A DNA stretch of 16,486 bases. Source: Corinectria fuckeliana. Taxonomy: Eukaryota; Ascomycota; Sordariomycetes; Hypocreales; Nectriaceae. Shown here piece by piece: positions 1 through 11,374 of this stretch. The stretch is taken from NCBI GenBank assembly GCA_019137255.1, contig WPDH01000112.1, positions 1-16,486 of the forward strand, in the 5' to 3' direction. Made by a program: the position numbers and the translations under genes. The notes below the pieces were generated by a model. That model ran no database searches. It saw only the letters and a list, made by a program, of their open reading frames with translations, and had not been told where the DNA came from. Within the stretch, counting starts at the first letter, position 1. Each line of letters opens with the position of its first letter.

Positions 1-78
1 TTAAGTTAAAATAAAATGTAAAAGTATAACTAAGATATAGTAAGAGTAACTATTAAATATTTATAAAAGGTATAATTC

Positions 79-100
79 TAATAATAATAATAATAATAAT
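79..100. repeat. (TAA)n microsatellite
   Basis: About seven uninterrupted TAA units lie in the AT-rich block. This is a simple repeat with no sign of function. Confidence 0.85.
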
Positions 101-742
101 ACTAGCTATAAGAGTAAGTTTTTTTATTATAAATTTACTATATATTTAAGCTAATCTTATATAAGCTAAGAGAAAAAAATAAGCTAAGATAAAAAGTATT
201 ACTATTTTAAGAGAGAAGTTTACTACTTTAAAAAGAGTAATATAAGCTATCTTTTATTTTATATATATTATATAAATAGATAAGAATAATATAATAAGTT
301 TTTACTAAGACTAGATAAATATTATAATAAGTAGTTATATAACTTATACTTATATATATAAAATATATAAAGTCTTACTATTTATTACTATTATTACTAT
401 TTAAGCCCTAGTAAAAGCTTTCTAGTAAGAGAAAAGTACTAATAATATAAGCATAAGTTAGTTTTATAATATATATATAAGCTAATAATATATAAAAAGA
501 GAAGCTTAAAAGGCTTAAAAATATAATCTTTTAAGTAAAAAGTTAAGCTCTTAAGTATATATATATTATACTTATAGTAATAACTATAAGCCTAATATTT
601 AACTAGTTTAATATACTAGTTAATAAGATTAATTATATTACTAAGATACTTAAGTATCTTAAATATATTATAATCTTAGCTTTTACCTATCTAAAAAGTA
701 TTTTTATTCTTATAGTAGTTAAGTTATTAGCTCTTAAAAGAA

Positions 743-812
743 CTAGTAAAAAGAATAATAATAGTAATAATAAGACTAGTAAGACTAATAATAATATTAC
801 TATTAGTAAAAG
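743..812 (+). repeat. Low-complexity AAT/AGT/AAG/ACT codon tract
   Basis: The tract is built almost only of AAT, AGT, AAG and ACT triplets. On the plus strand it reads as a run of Asn, Ser, Lys and Thr. This is what a disordered Asp/Ser/Lys-rich linker would become after RIP turned GAT/GGT-type codons into AAT/AGT. It may belong to a coding region upstream of the ghost at 1860-4010, but I did not follow the frame between them. Confidence 0.4.
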
Positions 813-1859
813 TATAAAAAAAAGTAATATAAATATATAAGGTTAAATAGTAAGTAATAAAAGTATAAGTTTAAGTTAAGTCTATAAGTTAGTATTATAA
901 GCTTAAAAAATTTTAATAAGAGGTTAAAAGATTTAATTAGAATTAGTAGCTATTATAATTAGGCTAGTTTTTTACTTTTTATAGCTTTTTCTAAGTATAT
1001 TTTATACTTCTTATAAAAAAGATAAAAAGTACTTAGTATAATAGTATATTATTCTTATTATAAGACTATAAACTTAATTATAGTTACTATAGATTTATAA
1101 GGCTAGTTTATAATATAAGATAATATATTAGCTTAAAAACTATTAGGTAAGTAGTTAAATAGTTTTATATTTTAATAGTTAAAGCTTAAACTTATATTAG
1201 TTTTATAGTAAGTTTATTAGGTATTTTTATTATTTAGTATACTTAAGATAAAAAATAATAATATATTTAGGTGTTTTTTTACTAGTTTTATATAAGTATT
1301 ATAGTAAAAATATATTAAGTATATACCTTTAAAAAAGAAAGCTTTTAAGACTAATTTTTTCTATTTATAGCTATATAAGTATTAAGCTTTAATATTTATT
1401 AAGATTTTAATATAAGTATAATACTTTTTTATTATTAATAAGAAAGTAAGCTTTAGCTAGTTTAAGTTAATTAGTTTTTTAGTACTCTCTTATTTTATCT
1501 TAAAGTTAAGTTTATTATATAATTTATTTAGAAAAAATATAAGTTTTTATTATTACTAATATTAGTTTATACTTTTTATAAGAAAGCTAGCTTTTAAGCT
1601 AATTTTTAACTTCTTATTATAATTACTATTATAATTCTTACTACTACTTATAATAAATTTATCTTAAAGTTATAATAGTAATAGTCTTAATAAGCTAAGT
1701 AGTATTTTATCTTTTAGTATAGTTATAAAATTAAGTAGCTAGTTTATTAAGATAAATATTAAGAGAGAGAATAACTAGTTTTATTTTTAGTAAGTAAGTA
1801 AATATAACTTTATAAGCTTTTACTATTATATATAAGTTTTAAGTTTATTTTAATATAAG

Positions 1860-4010
1860 TACTTATATAATACCTTAAGGCTTACTATTAAGAGCTATTA
1901 AGATATAATAAGCTTTTATATTATAAACTATAGTAAAATAAATAACTTATATATAGATTAATCTTACTTTTTTAAGGCTAACCTCTTATATACTTATAGT
2001 AATTATAATAAAAGCTTAATATTAATACTTAAGTTTTCTTTTAAGATAGTTTATATATAAGCCTTATAATAGTTTATAATAAAAAAAAAGTTTAAAAAAC
2101 CTATAGGTTTAAGTAGATTATATTATTAAGTCTTTAAGTTAGATTTATATTTAGTTTACTATATATTTATAAGTAAAGTAAAAAAGTTATATTTTATTTA
2201 GTTTTTAAGTTATATTATTTATTTAGGCTTAATTATTATATATTTCTTATATAATCTTAAGTTAAGTTTAGGTCTTTTTTATATTATAGTTAAATACTAG
2301 TAGGTTTATATTATCTATAAATTTAATAACTAATATCCTAAAGGTATTATTAAGAGCTTTATAAAAACTAGAAATAAAAAGAATAAATAGAATAAGTAAT
2401 AAAAAGAATTTTTAAGAGACTTTTATTTTAACTTTAATTAGGTTAAAAGTTTAACTATTAAATTAGAGCTATACTATTTATAATATAAGATAGCTAGTAA
2501 GTTATACTAAGAGTTATTTAAGAAATTCTTTTAGTTATAAAATAGTAATAAGTTATTTATAATTAATACTATTAAAAGCTCTTATAAAGTTAAGCTAAAA
2601 AAGAAAGATAAGACTATATTAAGCTTATATTATATATATTACTTTAATAACTATAATTAAGACTAGCTTTATTAACTTTCTAAGCTTATTACTTATTTAC
2701 CTTAAAGATAGTAATCTCTTCTTTTTTACTATAGTTATAATATACTTACTAATAACTATTTTAATAATCTTACTAATTATATTAAGTAGTAANNTATTAG
2801 CTTTTAGGATAATTATAGTAATTATAATATAAAAGTATATTAAGAAGTAACTAATAGTAAAACTTATATTTATTATTTTAGTAATTATAAGAATAAGTAG
2901 GTTATTATATATTTTAAGAAATCTTATAAGGATTTTATTCTCTTTTAGGGCTTTTTATAACTTAATTTAGTATAAAGCTTTTTAAATCTTTTTAAAATTT
3001 ATTATTAAGTATATATAACTTAACTTAGGTTTAAGTATCTTAAAAAGTAAAAGAAAGAGAAGATTAAAGTTATTTACTTAAGGTTTAAAAAAGAATTTTC
3101 TTACTAAAATCTTAGCTTTATTTATATAAAGTATTACTAGCTTAGGTTAGTCTTAGTAAATAAAAGGTAAAAACTATAAAAAATTATAATAGTTTTATTA
3201 TATAGTTTAGCTTATCTTTTTATATTTTAAAATTATATTATATTATACTATAAGAGCTTAATTAGAAGTTTCTTTTAAAAGATATACTATATATTTTATA
3301 TATACTAATCTTATACTATATATATCTTAAAGTATATATACTAGTTTATTAAGTAGCTAGTTTATTAGGCTATATAGTATACTTATTTAAGTTTAGAAGT
3401 TATTTTAGCTATTTTATTATTTTACTAAGAGTTATAATAAGATTTAAGTTTTTTTTATTTTAAAGTTATATATTTTATAATTATAGTAAGTTACTTAAAA
3501 AGCTATTTAACTTTTATATTTAAGGCCTTTAAGATAGTTATTATACTACTAGATATATAATAGAAATAAACTACTATTTTATTAGCTACTTTTTACTAGT
3601 AGGTTTTCTTTTAGTTAAATTTAAAGTTTAACTTAAAAGCTATCTTTTTATAAGTATTTATAATATAAATATACTAAAAAATATAATTAGACTCTTTTAA
3701 GTTATAATTAGTTTTTATATAAAAGGTATTAATAGTTTTAGTAGCCTAAGTAAGATCTAAAATACTATTTTAGTAGCTTTAAGCTAACCTAATAACTATT
3801 TTATAAAAAGTAAAAAAGCTAATATAAAGTTATAATATCTTTTTTATAAGACTATTACTATCTTAGTTTAAGTAGCTATAATAATCTTAAAGTAAGTAGT
3901 AAAAGTTAAAATTACTTATAAGAAGTATATAATTATTTAGAATAATACTAGTAAGAGCTTATAATATAAGTAAGTTACTTTTACTATTTAAGAGATTATA
4001 TAAAATAATA
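1860..4010 (+). pseudogene. RIP-destroyed large gene, family unknown
   Basis: One plus-strand phase (codons starting at positions divisible by 3) can be followed for about 2.1 kb. It is interrupted only by TAA/TAG where Gln or Trp codons would have stood, and I saw no phase change. The opposite strand in the same codon register would carry far more stops, because TTA and CTA are very common on the plus strand. That favours the plus orientation. The clearest part is 1930-3170, with basic Lys/Asn-rich segments near 2340-2410 and 2600-2630 and hydrophobic Ile/Leu/Tyr-rich segments near 2150-2310. From about 3200 the codon pattern weakens. A mobile-element protein is plausible because RIP targets repeats, but I find no reverse transcriptase, integrase or transposase motif I would defend. 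Asp/Asn, Glu/Lys, His/Tyr and Cys/Tyr cannot be told apart after this much G-to-A and C-to-T change. Two undetermined bases lie within it at 2793-2794. True ends are unknown. Confidence 0.5.
2793..2794. other. Two undetermined bases (NN)
   Basis: The sequence reads N at both positions, the only ambiguity codes in the window. The reading phase of the surrounding ghost is the same on both sides, so the length of two is consistent with two miscalled bases rather than a gap of unknown size. Confidence 0.95.
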
Positions 4011-5234
4011 ATTTAATATTAGGTTTTTATAAAAATAATACTAATTTAGTCTTTTTTTACTTATAATATTTATAACTTAAGCTTATACTATTTATTTATA
4101 TAAACTATTATATATCTACTATAATAAACTATATAGTAGTTATAATATCTTAAGTAAGCTAAAACTTTTATCTTAAGATTCTTATTTAGCTTAAAAAGTA
4201 TAATTATATTATATTTACTATAAGCTTATAATATAATATAAGTTAAGATAGCTTAATAATTAGTATTTTAATATAGTACTAATATTAATTAATAGTTTAG
4301 AGAGAGGATAGTAATAGTAATAAGGCTAAGATAATTATTAAAAGAGAAGATAGTATATAAGCAGCTTAAGCTTATATTAGGGCTAGGCTAATAAATACTA
4401 TATATAATTTATTTATTAAGCTAGAGAGCTTTTTAAGTTTTCTTAATAAGAACTAAATAAGCTAAGCTAATAGTAAGAGTAGTAAAAGTAAGAGCTCTTA
4501 AGTTAAAAATTTAGTTATTATATATTCTTAAAAGTAGAAAAGTTTATTTAAGTATTCTTTCTTAGCCTAAGCTTAATATAAGGCTATAATAAAATAGTTA
4601 TAGCTTTAAGCTAAGTATTTACTTTTATAAAGAATATAATTTAAAAGGATTTTTTTATATTTAGTTAAATATCTTTTTTTATTAGTATATATAATATTTT
4701 TATAATATCTATAGGTTAAGACTAATTTATAGTTTTAAGCTAAGTATTTAAACTTAAAGTAATTATAATATTAAGTAGGTTAAAACCTCTTATTAAAAGG
4801 CTTATAATTATATAGTTATATATTAAGTAGTAAGCTATTATTATATAAGTAGTTAGCTTTTTTAATAAAGCTAATATATAAAATAAGGTTTATTTTTACT
4901 TTAAGGCTAAGTTAGCTAGTTTTTTACTTTTTAACTTAAAGGATTTTTAGTTAATTAGATCTATTAATTTCTTTAATAAGCTTATTAGTATTATTTAAGA
5001 TAAATATAAGTTAGATTCTTTTTACTATTATTATAAATATTAAGAGAATTTATACTGAAAAAATAGAGCTATAGTCTGGTTTAAGTATAGTAAAAAGTGG
5101 GTCCTTTATATACAGATTCTAAATCTTCTGAAAAAATGATTAAGATTAGTATATAGTTTACCTCTATAGCTATTTCCTAGCTTTAATTAAAAATGTTTAA
5201 AGTTTTTCTTTCCTAGTTTAGTTAGAGCAGGGTA

Positions 5235-5316
5235 AAGTCTTAGTATAAGATAAAATCAGATCAGGCTAGAGTTATAAGTCTTAGTGTAAGATTAAATCAA
5301 AAGCAGTTAAGTGCTA
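5235..5316. repeat. 41-bp tandem duplication
   Basis: Two diverged copies start at 5235 and 5276. Both begin AAGTCTTAGT and continue with a similar AAGAT(A/T)AAATCA segment. Differences such as GTATAAG against GTGTAAG are of the TG-to-TA type expected from RIP. Confidence 0.6.
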
Positions 5317-5357
5317 TATATATACACTAAGGCTAACCTAAAATAGAAGTTAACCCT

Positions 5358-5457
5358 ATATAGCCGTACTAAGCTATACTAAGCCACACTAGGCCACACT
5401 AAGCTATACTAAGCTATACAGAGCTATACTAAGCTATATAGAGCCACCTAGAGCTAT
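5358..5457. repeat. 10-bp minisatellite, about 10 units
   Basis: The array keeps an exact 10-base register, with consensus near ACTAAGCYAY. Units alternate between forms ending GCCAC and forms ending GCTAT. The two forms differ only at two C positions each followed by A, so the array records RIP conversion within itself. Some units vary elsewhere (ACTAGGCCAC, ACAGAGCTAT, CTAGAGCTAT). A related AAGCCACACTAGG piece recurs near 5500. Confidence 0.85.
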
Positions 5458-5747
5458 ATTCTATCTTACAAAACTGCACTAACTGTAAAGGGGACTAATA
5501 AGCCACACTAGGTACTTTTAGCTATATATACACTATACTCAGCTATATACACTAAAAATAAAAGAACTACCTTACAGATAATATATAACTTTATTATTAT
5601 CTACTTATCTAAATAGAATAAAAATCTTTAAAAAATCTTTTTAAGTATAAACTAATTTAATAAGATTAGAAAGATTCTTTCTTTCTTCTTATACTACCTA
5701 TTTTAGCTCTTAGTCTCTCTTTTTTATTCTTAGGTAAATTTAAATAG

Positions 5748-5817
5748 GTAGGGTCTAGAAATAGTTATTTAGAAAGCTCCTTATATAATAAGCTAACAGC
5801 TGTTTTTAGACCCTGCC
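5748..5817. repeat. Palindromic element, copy 1
   Basis: Two 25-base arms (5748-5772 and 5793-5817) are imperfect reverse complements around a 20-base AT-rich loop. The left arm contains GGGTCTAGAAATAGTTATTT and the right arm is the inverse of GGCAGGGTCTAAAAACAGCT. It belongs to the family with compact copies at 12796-15692, but its loop is longer and its ends carry GGG. A GTAAAT lies just upstream (about 5733), so an intron location is possible, but no flanking frame was found to test it. Confidence 0.7.
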
Positions 5818-5898
5818 TTATAATATATATTAAAGCCAAATAGTAATAAAAACCTTATATAAGAATATAAAATACTAATTTATAATTATACTACTTTT

Positions 5899-5924
5899 CT
5901 AACAGCTATTTCTAGACCTTACCT
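5899..5924. repeat. Palindromic element, isolated right half-arm
   Basis: CTAACAGCTATTTCTAGACC followed by TTACCT repeats the right arm of the element at 5748-5817 without a left partner of its own. The left arm at 5748 could also pair with this one, giving a 177-bp unit with inverted ends. Confidence 0.55.
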
Positions 5925-6006
5925 TCTACTCTCTTCTTACTACTACTATCCTATAAAGAGAGTAATAGTAATAATATAGTAATATAGTATTATAACCCCC
6001 TAAAAG

Positions 6007-6022
6007 GCGAGGATGTCCTCGC
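6007..6022. repeat. GC-rich perfect hairpin
   Basis: GCGAGGA and TCCTCGC are 7-base perfect reverse complements separated by TG. It sits after a CCCCC run in otherwise AT-rich DNA and is one of the few places that keep CG. Short palindromes of this kind occur near the ends of some long terminal repeats and other elements, but I could not find a matching second end in the window. Confidence 0.7.
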
Positions 6023-7716
6023 AAACTAGAATTAGACGCAGAATAATAGGAAGTAAACTGTTTATACTAGCAGAAACATTATAATAGGTAATAAGATAGA
6101 GCTTTCTAACTTACTGTAATAAGTTAATCTTATTTAATATATATATAGTTTAATCACTATATAGTATATCCTCCTAGTCTTTCTCTATCTACTAATATAA
6201 ATAGTGGGCTTTATCTCTACTTATGTATTCTTATCTTAGTCTCTTAATATAGCTTTATAGTAGATAGTAAGATTATTTACTATAAAGTAAGTATAATTAT
6301 ATAAGTTATTATAAGAGATAATAACTAGCTTATAAAAGATTATATCTAACTTGTATAAGAGCCTGTTATTTCGCTTAATCTATCCTGTAAAGATAAAAAG
6401 TAGCTAATCTTATTTAACTATATATTAGTAGAAATAAACTAGATACTTATAGAGAGTGATTTAGCATATTAAGTAATATAGTAAGACAGATTAAATAAAG
6501 AGATAAAAAACAACCTAGATATTTAACTTAAGAAACTTATTATAAAGATAAATTCTATGCTTATTCTTTCTAAATATACAGATAAAAAAGATTTAGTAAA
6601 GAGGGAGAAGAAGATATAAATTATGTATACTCTATTAAGTGCAGGGTTTATACTATATGTATTAGTTGTGTTAAACAGGTCTTATATGTTAAATATGCTA
6701 CTAGTATTCTAGGATTTTAGCCCTTTATAGTAATAGCTCTAAGGCAAAAATAATAGTATAAGTAAAGCTAGCTTATTACCTATACTTAATATACCCTCTC
6801 TAGTTACTAATTAACACTAAGTATAAAGCATATTATACCTCTAAAAAGCCCTTTTATTCTTATTAAGTTTATTATAGAGATTAAGTTTATTATAAAGAAT
6901 ACTCTATAAGTAGCTATTATTACTATACTAAACCACTTAGTATAAGAATAATAATAGCTTCTAGTTAATAACCCCCTTTATAGTTAACAAATTTAAGTAG
7001 TCTTACCTAGACCTTACAATTAATACTTACAGTAAAAATAATATTATTAAGAGTATCTGCCTTTAGAACTTACACTACTATATTAACTAGGCTAACTTTC
7101 TTAATACTAATAATATTATTACTAGGCTCTAAGTGACTATATAAAGCTACTATTATATAAGTGTAGGTATATTTATCTAAAGTATTATTATAAACTAGTT
7201 TACCCTAATTAAGCTTACTATAGAAGAACTTAATACTGCCTGCTTATACTAGCTTCTCTTACTACTACTCTTTTTTATAAGCGAGTTAGTATAAAGTATT
7301 AGATACTAGGCGCTAAAGTGCTACTATTAGTACTTATATATAACTATCTTTCTTAATAGTCTTAGCTAGAATATATAATAGGTCTACTAGGCCTAATAGT
7401 ACCTCTACTATATTGCTAGCCTTATTAACCTAGGGTATATAGCCCTAATATTTACTACTCTAGTGGTTACTATATAGTATTATAGTTAGATATATAGGCT
7501 CCTAATACTAGAGAGTGTATAATAAGTGCTTATAGTAATACCAGCTTATAATAGTACTATTATACTATATAGTAATTATAACTAGTTTTTACTACCCTAG
7601 TATGCTAAAATACTAAGTAAGAACCTTATATAGCTTAAAAAGGTTACTATATAAGTATAAAGTAATATAGTTAAGTATTATCTCACTTAGTATATAATAG
7701 AGTACTTTATACTAGC

Positions 7717-7752
7717 TGATAGAGTATTACTAGCTAATAGAGTATTACTAGC
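7717..7752 (+). repeat. 18-bp in-frame tandem duplication
   Basis: TGATAGAGTATTACTAGC is followed at once by TAATAGAGTATTACTAGC. The unit is six codons, so it duplicates Leu-Ala-Asp/Asn-Arg-Val-Leu in the frame of the giant gene without changing phase. The single difference (TG against TA) is RIP-type. Confidence 0.75.
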
Positions 7753-8709
7753 CTAAGACTAAACTAATATAGCACCTTCTATATTAAGTGCCTAACTAGT
7801 ACTACTTCACCTAAGTGTTATAAGCAAGCTAAGTAGACTCTTAGTACTAGAGTGGATAACTCTCTTAGGATATATAGCAGCCTAGTATAATAAGAACTAT
7901 AAGATATACTTATAAGAAGTGTAAGTAGTTAGCTATATATATATAAAGTACTACTTAGTTAGTGATATTTAGTGTATACTTAAAGGCTAGTCTTAAAGCT
8001 AAGATAGTTACTTACTATTAGTACTTAGCCCTCTAGTTAACCTAATTAACAGAGTATCTTATAGCTGCCTGCTTAGCACTAAGAGTAATACGCTTAGGTT
8101 AATATAGATAGTATGCTAATACTAGCTAGTGTTTAAGAGTACTAATAGTAAAGTCTTACCTCTTAGGCTATATCTTTATACTTACTATTATATATCACTT
8201 AAGTCTGTTAGCACTAGTATTAAAGGGACTTTTAATATAGATAGCTTTTATATATTCCCTCTCTTACTTATTATAGCCTAACTTAGCTTATAGTAGTATC
8301 CCTAACTTAATATTATACTTAACTAGACTGGGAATATATACCTTAGCATCTTAGTACTCTACTAGTATAATAAGAAGCTAGTACTCTTACTAGAGTAGTA
8401 ACCTCTTTATTATATCCTAAACTACTGCTTTAGGCGGGTTATAAGTATAGTTAATATATATATATAGCTTTTCTTTTTAGCTCTTTACTATAAAGGCTTT
8501 AGCGCTTTAAGTGACCTTATTAGCTGTACCTGCCTTCTAGGCGATTTATTAGAGTGATAAGTAGATAAGATAGTGCTACCCTCTATCTGATAATATATAC
8601 TAAGCCTTAATATTATATAGCACCTCTTGTGATTATATATAGTAGTAGGTGCTAACTTATATACTATATAGAAGGTTATTATAATAAGGCTGAAAGGTAG
8701 TAATAATAC

Positions 8710-8730
8710 TAATAATAATAATAATAATAA
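8710..8730 (+). repeat. (AAT)n tract inside the giant gene
   Basis: About seven TAA/AAT units encode a run of Asn in the gene's frame, probably an Asp or Asn homopolymer before RIP. It lies between two better-preserved coding segments and may be an interdomain linker. Confidence 0.7.
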
Positions 8731-11312
8731 GGCTGATAATATAAGCTAAGATAAAGTGTATACTACCTGTAATAAGATGCTAGCTTATAACTTGTAGCTA
8801 GACTGTCTTACTGCCCTCTAGAGGAGTATCTAGTGCTATATAAAACTCTTTTCTGAATTTAAAAGCATATAGTTGTTTATAGCCTTTAAGAATACTAAGC
8901 TTGCTTTTATAAAGGATATACTTAATAAGACCTTATTAAGCTAGACCTAATAATAGATCTAAGCTATTAATAAAGACTATATTAACCTGGATGCTATATT
9001 TATTAATATTAGGCGGCAGTATATACCTTATGCTGTATAGGAGCTTAAAAATAATATGCTGTTATAGTGTATATACTATCTTAACTGTATATAGTAGTAG
9101 TGTAAGGTGTGGAGCAGGCTGTATAACTAGCTGTGCCTAGCATGGTAGCAACCCTACCTAACCTAAGTAGACTACCTATAAGTCACCTTCTAAGATGTTT
9201 TTAGCCTTATTATTACTAGCAGCTTATATAGTAAAGAGTTTAGACTAGGCCTTATCTATATATAGTATTATAACCTTGTTAAGATCCCTTTTAATATAGC
9301 TAAGATATACCTGTTTTAGTTATACTAGCTTAAATCTCTTATACTAGACCTTATCTACCTACTATAATAAAAGTAAGCTATATATAAGCTTTATACTTAT
9401 ATTAGCACTCTCCTTCTAGGGTACTACCTAAGTAAGTATTATATTAATACTAATATTTCTAGGGCTAGTAATACACCTAAGGGCTGTTTTACCTATAGTG
9501 TGTAGGCAGAGAACTAGATATTACTAAGGCTTTTTTACTATATAGTAGTAGCTAGGTAGATACTAGCTAGGGATAAGAGTGGGATGTAAATAGCTAGTAT
9601 TAGTAATATACTGTTTTTTACTATCCTCTTATAGGATGCGACTAGCTTTCTTTACGTATTAATTAACTAGTACTACTTTCTGTTTAAGTATATCTAGGCT
9701 ACTACTATAATCTGCTTCTTTCTGCCTAAGACTATAGTGATACTAGTTATACTATAAGGCTTATACTTCTTATACTTATTCTTACTTATCGCTAAGAAGT
9801 CTATCCTCTAGCGGGATTAGTAGATACTAGGGCGAGGTGATAGTAAGAAGCGTAAGAGGATAAGTATAGTACTTAGCGCTTATATATATAGGTTTAGGTA
9901 GTAAGAGTTAGGTAAGTTTAACTAGAAAGACTAGTACTTTCACCCTAAGGTTAAGAAGTACCTCCTTATAGGTAACTCCCTCCTCTAAGCTAACTATAAG
10001 AAATAGTAGTAAGTACTAAGAGATATTTATAATATATACTTTTATATATAGTAGGCATAGTAATAGGTAATATAGCACTATATTATATAGAGTCTCTAAG
10101 CTACCTAGCTCTAGTTTAAGTACTTGTATAATATAGTTTTTAAGCTCTTTTAGCAGAATATATAATATAAAGCCCTTAAGTTAATATTATAAGCAATAGG
10201 GTCTAATATTACTAATAGAGCCTAAGCTAAGTTCCTAAAGACCTAACTACTATTATTCTACTATAATACTATAGTCTTAGCCTTTTATAATCACGCTTAT
10301 AATATTTCTTCTATCTAGCTCTACCTGGTTATTAGTAATAAGCTATATAGTACTAATATTATAGACCTAGTTAATAACCTTTTTGTGCTTTATGTCTATA
10401 ATAGGCCTATCTAGGAGTATAAGAGATAAAACAGCTGCCCCTACTGTATTATTATACTATATAGCCTAAAGCTTATATATAAGGGGTTTAGTAAGGCTAG
10501 TGTTGCTAAGTGGTACTAGTTGCTATAGCTTCTTATTATAGTGACCTACTAGATCCTGCTATAGCTGTTTAATATATAGCTTATAGCTATAACTAAGAAG
10601 AGTATAGCTGCTAACACTAAGTGCTAACTAATATAAGCGTCTATTATATACTAGGACTAGGCCTTACTGTTTAGGCTGTGAGATTAGAGAGGCACCCTCC
10701 TAACTGTGCTAGTTAAGAATGACTATACTATAGTAACCACCTTTTAGCACCTTAAGTAAGCCTATATAGCATACTAAGCATAAGAGCTCAGCTAGTAGGG
10801 ATAGATATTAAGCAGGTAGAACTTTAAACTTAGGTTTAGGTGGTTAACTAGAGACCTAGTTAAGCATATAGCTAACACTATTAATAGCACTATACTTAAT
10901 ATAAGCTGTGTTATTATCCCTGTAAGCTATAGTATTATCTACCTACTAGTAGAGACTAGCTGCCCACTTAAGGTGTAGCTTATTAGCTAGCTATAAGACT
11001 AGATATTATATAAACTTAATACTCTTTTTATAGTACTACTCTTAGCTAAGGTAGAACCTATAGTGTAATCTAATAATAGGAAACCTTTTATACTCTTACT
11101 ATAAGACTAGACCCTACTATAAGACTAACACTTACTATACTATAATATAAATATACTACTCTCTAACTGTATAATACTAGAGTCTAATACTATAAGAAGT
11201 ACTATAATATCTAATAATAGTAATATATTATTTCGCCTTATAAAACAATCTTAGTACTATAATATAGTAAAAAGAAGATAAATTACAGACTAGTATATCT
11301 ATATATACTAGG

Positions 11313-11345
11313 CCTAAAGGCAGCCTTTAGGAATAGTTATTAGGA
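11313..11345. repeat. Hairpin plus half-arm of the palindromic family
   Basis: CCTAAAGG-CAG-CCTTTAGG is a perfect 8-base inverted repeat with a 3-base loop (11313-11331). Its right side runs on into TTTAGGAATAGTTATTAGG, a left arm of the palindromic family without a nearby right arm. It marks the 3' edge of the giant gene ghost. Confidence 0.6.
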
Positions 11346-11374
11346 AAATTGCCTAGCCTTAAGGCCTAAGTCTA

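Larger units (their letters stand above)
1..5055. other. Hyper-RIP AT-rich block
   Basis: By eye this 5-kb stretch holds about four CA/TG dinucleotides (near 18, 452, 1272 and 4362) and no CG, while TA, AA and TT dominate. Remaining C is almost always followed by T or C, and remaining G is almost always preceded by A or G. That is what is left after near-complete C-to-T conversion at CpA on both strands, as RIP does to duplicated DNA in Pezizomycotina. The whole block was therefore repetitive. No start-to-stop gene survives. Outside the gene ghost listed separately I see only AT-rich sequence: 1-1860 shows patchy coding-like codons whose frame I could not follow, and 4010-5055 likewise. Confidence 0.9.
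5056..6144. other. Repeat-bearing spacer, no gene seen
   Basis: CA, TG and later CG dinucleotides reappear abruptly at about 5055, so this DNA has a different RIP history from the block to its left. It holds a 41-bp tandem duplication, a 10-bp minisatellite, a palindromic element with an extra half-copy, and a GC-rich hairpin, each listed separately. I could not follow any reading frame here. It may be the upstream region of the gene ghost that begins near 6145. Confidence 0.6.
6145..11290 (+). pseudogene. RIP-destroyed giant single-exon gene, family unknown
   Basis: A single plus-strand phase (position modulo 3 equal to 2) can be read from about 6145 to about 11290, some 1,700 codons. It is interrupted only by TAA, TAG and a few TGA at expected Gln/Trp positions. 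I found no frameshift or intron, so the copy was damaged by point mutation alone. About 6360-6620 reads as a charged Leu/Ile/Lys/Asn-rich segment that could form a coiled coil, and an Asn run from AAT triplets lies at 8715-8728. A basic KKRKR cluster lies near 9850, a Cys-Pro-Tyr-Cys motif at 10436-10447, and further Cys codons near 10616 and 10971. The clearest coding texture is 7190-9990 and 10100-11100. The size and the lack of introns would suit a mobile-element or repeat-family protein, but I recognise no catalytic motif and give no name. The start is uncertain because ATG is itself a RIP target when followed or read as TG. The end near 11290 is taken where the codon pattern fades. Confidence 0.6.

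Noticed and set aside
2610..2690. Zinc-knuckle (CCHC) remnant of a retrotransposon Gag
   Set aside because: I tried to fit C-x2-C-x4-H-x4-C allowing for RIP changes, but the spacing does not match in the coding phase.
1860..4010. Reverse transcriptase or integrase core in the first gene ghost
   Set aside because: No aspartate pair or other catalytic pattern could be located, and RIP makes Asp and Asn indistinguishable. A name would be a guess.
1..5055. Mitochondrial or other organelle DNA, suggested by extreme AT content
   Set aside because: Organelle DNA would hold intact open frames and RNA genes. Here the bias is specific to loss of CA, TG and CG, and gene ghosts are broken at Gln/Trp codons, as RIP predicts.
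5056..6144. Long terminal repeat between the two blocks
   Set aside because: I looked for a second direct copy of the 5,750-6,250 sequence and for TG...CA ends with a primer-binding site and found none in the window.
6196..6204. TATAAATAG as a TATA box for the giant gene
   Set aside because: The coding-like frame can be read through and upstream of it, and such motifs are frequent by chance in this composition.
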